A stretch of 64,000 nt of DNA. Origin: an uncultured cyanobacterium. GTDB taxonomy: Bacteria; Cyanobacteriota; Cyanobacteriia; CACIAM-69d. Shown here in pieces: positions 62,521 to 64,000 of this stretch (its first letter is position 1; each line of letters starts with the position of its first letter). The DNA lies in contig CALGDE010000166.1 in the NCBI GenBank assembly GCA_937883785.1, positions 56,022 to 120,021 of the forward strand. Reading direction: 5' to 3'. A model generated the notes under the pieces. It searched no databases. It saw only the letters and a list, made by a program, of their open reading frames with translations, and was not told the DNA's origin. Position numbers and translations under genes: made by a program.

Positions 62521-63462
62521 CTACTTTTGCAGCTTACGCTTGCTCGCATACAAACCAGCAAGCCCAGCAAGTCCCAGCATCAAAGAAGGCTCAGGGGTCT
62601 TAGCGGGCGGCTCAATTCCAGCGCCTTCAAGGGTGACAATATACTCGCCGGAGTGGGAGACCCCATCGCTCGCCTCAGTCACCCCAGTGTCGGTGGCGCT
62701 AAAGCTGTACTTGTACTGGGTTTCACCGTTGTAAATCACCTTCACCAGCTCACTGGCTTGGAAGCTCAAATCCACCTCAGCCAACAGGGCACCAACTAGG
62801 GCAGTCGGAACATCAAGGGCATCGGCTAAGCCATTAATAAGCAAGTCCTCATAGCCAGGAATATCAAAGGCGTTGAAGTGACCAATTAAGCCAATATTAA
62901 TGTTGCCTCCCTCTTCTTCCACAAAGGAAACATTGGGGTCGCTCATACGGCTAAACAGCGCTGTGAAGGCGTCGCTGTCAGCTTTTAAATAATCCCAAAG
63001 GTCAGACGCAGCGCCAGCGATGACAGAAGCATCAGAGCCTAAAATTGCGCCGAGGACAGGATTCTGTGCCGCAAGGGCGGTTACAGCGTCAGTAATCCAA
63101 GTCAGCCCCAGCTCCTGCCCGTCAACATCCGCCAGCCAGTCCGCCGCAGTCAAGCTGCTGACGGTGATGCTTTGTCCGCTGATTTCGCCGGTAACGCTAA
63201 CGGCATCGCCCCAGCCACCGGGGGTTTCGCTGTCTCCATCAAGCTCAATATTGCCCGCGTCAGAGCCCAGCACCGTATCCAGATCAGTGCAACCGTCAGA
63301 GGTGGTTTGACCGCCGTTTAAGCAGTAGAGAATATAGTCGGAGGAACCGTTGTCAACGGACGCGTTGGTGAGGCTAGCGGCGGAAGCAGGGGCACTAATT
63401 GCAAATCCCATGCCAGCGGCGATGGAGGTGCTGATTAGAAGCTTTTTCAGGATCTGTGCCAT
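62521..63462 (-). CDS. PEP-CTERM sorting-signal protein
   Basis: 313 residues. A signal peptide (MAQILKKLLISTSIAAGMGFAISAPASA, cut near 29) is followed by a Ser/Asp/Gly-rich extracellular chain with a C-x-DL Cys pair (YCLNGG, GCTDLD). At the end, TPEPSLMLGLAGLAGLYASKRKLQK is the PEP motif, membrane segment and basic tail recognised by exosortase. The protein is therefore exported and anchored or processed at the cell surface, plausibly with extracellular polysaccharide. Confidence 0.88.
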   Translation of the reverse strand: MAQILKKLLISTSIAAGMGFAISAPASAASLTNASVDNGSSDYILYCLNGGQTTSDGCTDLDTVLGSDAGNIELDGDSETPGGWGDAVSVTGEISGQSITVSSLTAADWLADVDGQELGLTWITDAVTALAAQNPVLGAILGSDASVIAGAASDLWDYLKADSDAFTALFSRMSDPNVSFVEEEGGNINIGLIGHFNAFDIPGYEDLLINGLADALDVPTALVGALLAEVDLSFQASELVKVIYNGETQYKYSFSATDTGVTEASDGVSHSGEYIVTLEGAGIEPPAKTPEPSLMLGLAGLAGLYASKRKLQK

Positions 63463-63948
63463 GGTGTTATTGTCCTGTGGAGTTTATGAGTGTTTACACT
63501 TAGTCAAATCATCGATTCCAGTGGCAGATTTGACTTGCGGTGACGCCCTCTGACAAAGGTCTTTGCCTTTGAATTGAGTTATTGGAGGGGGAAAGGGAAA
63601 GGGTTAAGGGTGCTCTAAAGTATGTGTTTAAAGGCTTGGTGGAGCGTTGTTCCTTCCCCTGTCCTTATGTTCTTAAGTTACGCGGATTTTAAGGCTCCCA
63701 GTGTGATGGTGCGAATCGCCACATTGTGTTTTTTCCGACTTTTTAAGGTGACTCAGGTCATCGTCCCTTGGGTACAGATCCCTGACTCCACGGCTCAAAA
63801 TGCTTGGTATTGTGCTTGAGATGAGGCGATCGCCCGTCACACACAGGCTGCACGCCATCAGTTGCACGCCACCAGCCATTCCAAACTTTGGGCCAATAGT
63901 TTCGGGTGATGGGGCGATCGTACTCCAATGGCACTGACAAGAAAGTTG
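63463..63948. other. Right-end gap
   Basis: About 490 bp. It holds the promoter of the PEP-CTERM gene and, on the minus strand, an open stretch (63758-63940) that I do not assign to a gene. A HIP1-type GCGATCGC lies at 63825-63832. Confidence 0.4.
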
Positions 63949-64000
63949 GGCGTTGCAGGATTGAGAGATGATGGGAAGTGATCAGCCATCGAATCCAAAC
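63949..64000 (-). repeat. 52-bp segment repeated inverted at 34871-34922
   Basis: Exact reverse complement of 34871-34922 at the very edge of the window, so the similarity may extend beyond. The sequence just inside, CAACTTTCTT on the minus strand, is also close to GCTTTCTT at 34923-34930. Confidence 0.9.

Noticed and set aside
63758..63940. 60-codon minus-strand frame near the right edge
   Set aside because: No recognisable domain or ribosome site; probably part of the repeat that continues beyond the window.
1..64000. CRISPR array or prophage
   Set aside because: No regularly spaced direct repeats with unique spacers, integrase or phage structural genes were seen.

Overview
The window is chromosomal DNA from a cyanobacterium. 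It carries a complete kaiA-kaiB-kaiC clock cluster, a BicA-type SulP bicarbonate transporter divergent from a CmpR/CcmR-type LysR gene, and families largely confined to cyanobacteria (DUF1816, DUF3611, DUF2103, NIL-ferredoxin, HCF164/TxlA thioredoxin, XisI, Uma2, PEP-CTERM). The octamer GCGATCGC (HIP1) occurs throughout. Full-length KaiA and BicA suggest a beta-cyanobacterium, and HpsE-like glycosyltransferases hint at a filamentous form; genus cannot be fixed from this sequence.

Layout. 1-422: 3' end of heme O synthase. 0.8-8.9 kb: a + strand surface-polysaccharide or glycosylation cluster (FkbM methyltransferase, GT-D/GT-A fusion, CgeB-like GT, very large GT4 with a triplicated C-terminal domain, another GT4). 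9.4-12.7 kb: STAS protein, Mini-ribonuclease 3 and a TrmH/RlmB-type rRNA methyltransferase with a long disordered basic N-terminus. 13.4-17.8 kb: DUF1816 gene and kaiCBA on the minus strand with unusually long spacers. 18.1-20.3 kb: tRNA-Gln, NIL-ferredoxin, HCF164-like thioredoxin, SRPBCC protein. 20.3-26.2 kb: five family-2 glycosyltransferases on the minus strand, two of them HpsE-like. 26.6-29.8 kb: clpS, yidC, khpB/jag and a DUF177 gene. 29.8-31.7 kb: a repeat-rich gap with a MITE, then a signal peptidase I homologue lacking both catalytic residues. 31.9-34.8 kb: bicA and its LysR neighbour. 34.8-38.4 kb: an accessory patch of nuclease-like genes, XisI and an orphan membrane protein, bounded by duplicated non-coding segments. 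38.5-64 kb: mainly housekeeping genes (ileS, hisC, ffh, rluD-type, amt, secG, era, dus) with a peptide-type binding lipoprotein, a pentapeptide protein, a GAF-PAS protein, a matrixin-like protease, an alpha/beta hydrolase and a PEP-CTERM protein.

The two glycosyltransferase regions probably make or decorate extracellular polysaccharide. YidC, KhpB, Ffh, SecG and the signal peptidase homologue belong to membrane-protein biogenesis. The points most worth a second look are the catalytically dead LepB homologue, an ATT start codon on the STAS gene, a four-copy dispersed repeat of about 130 bp, the triplicated domain on the giant glycosyltransferase, and duplicated segments around the nuclease island. 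I did not find a convincing multi-gene defence or biosynthetic system of a completely new kind.
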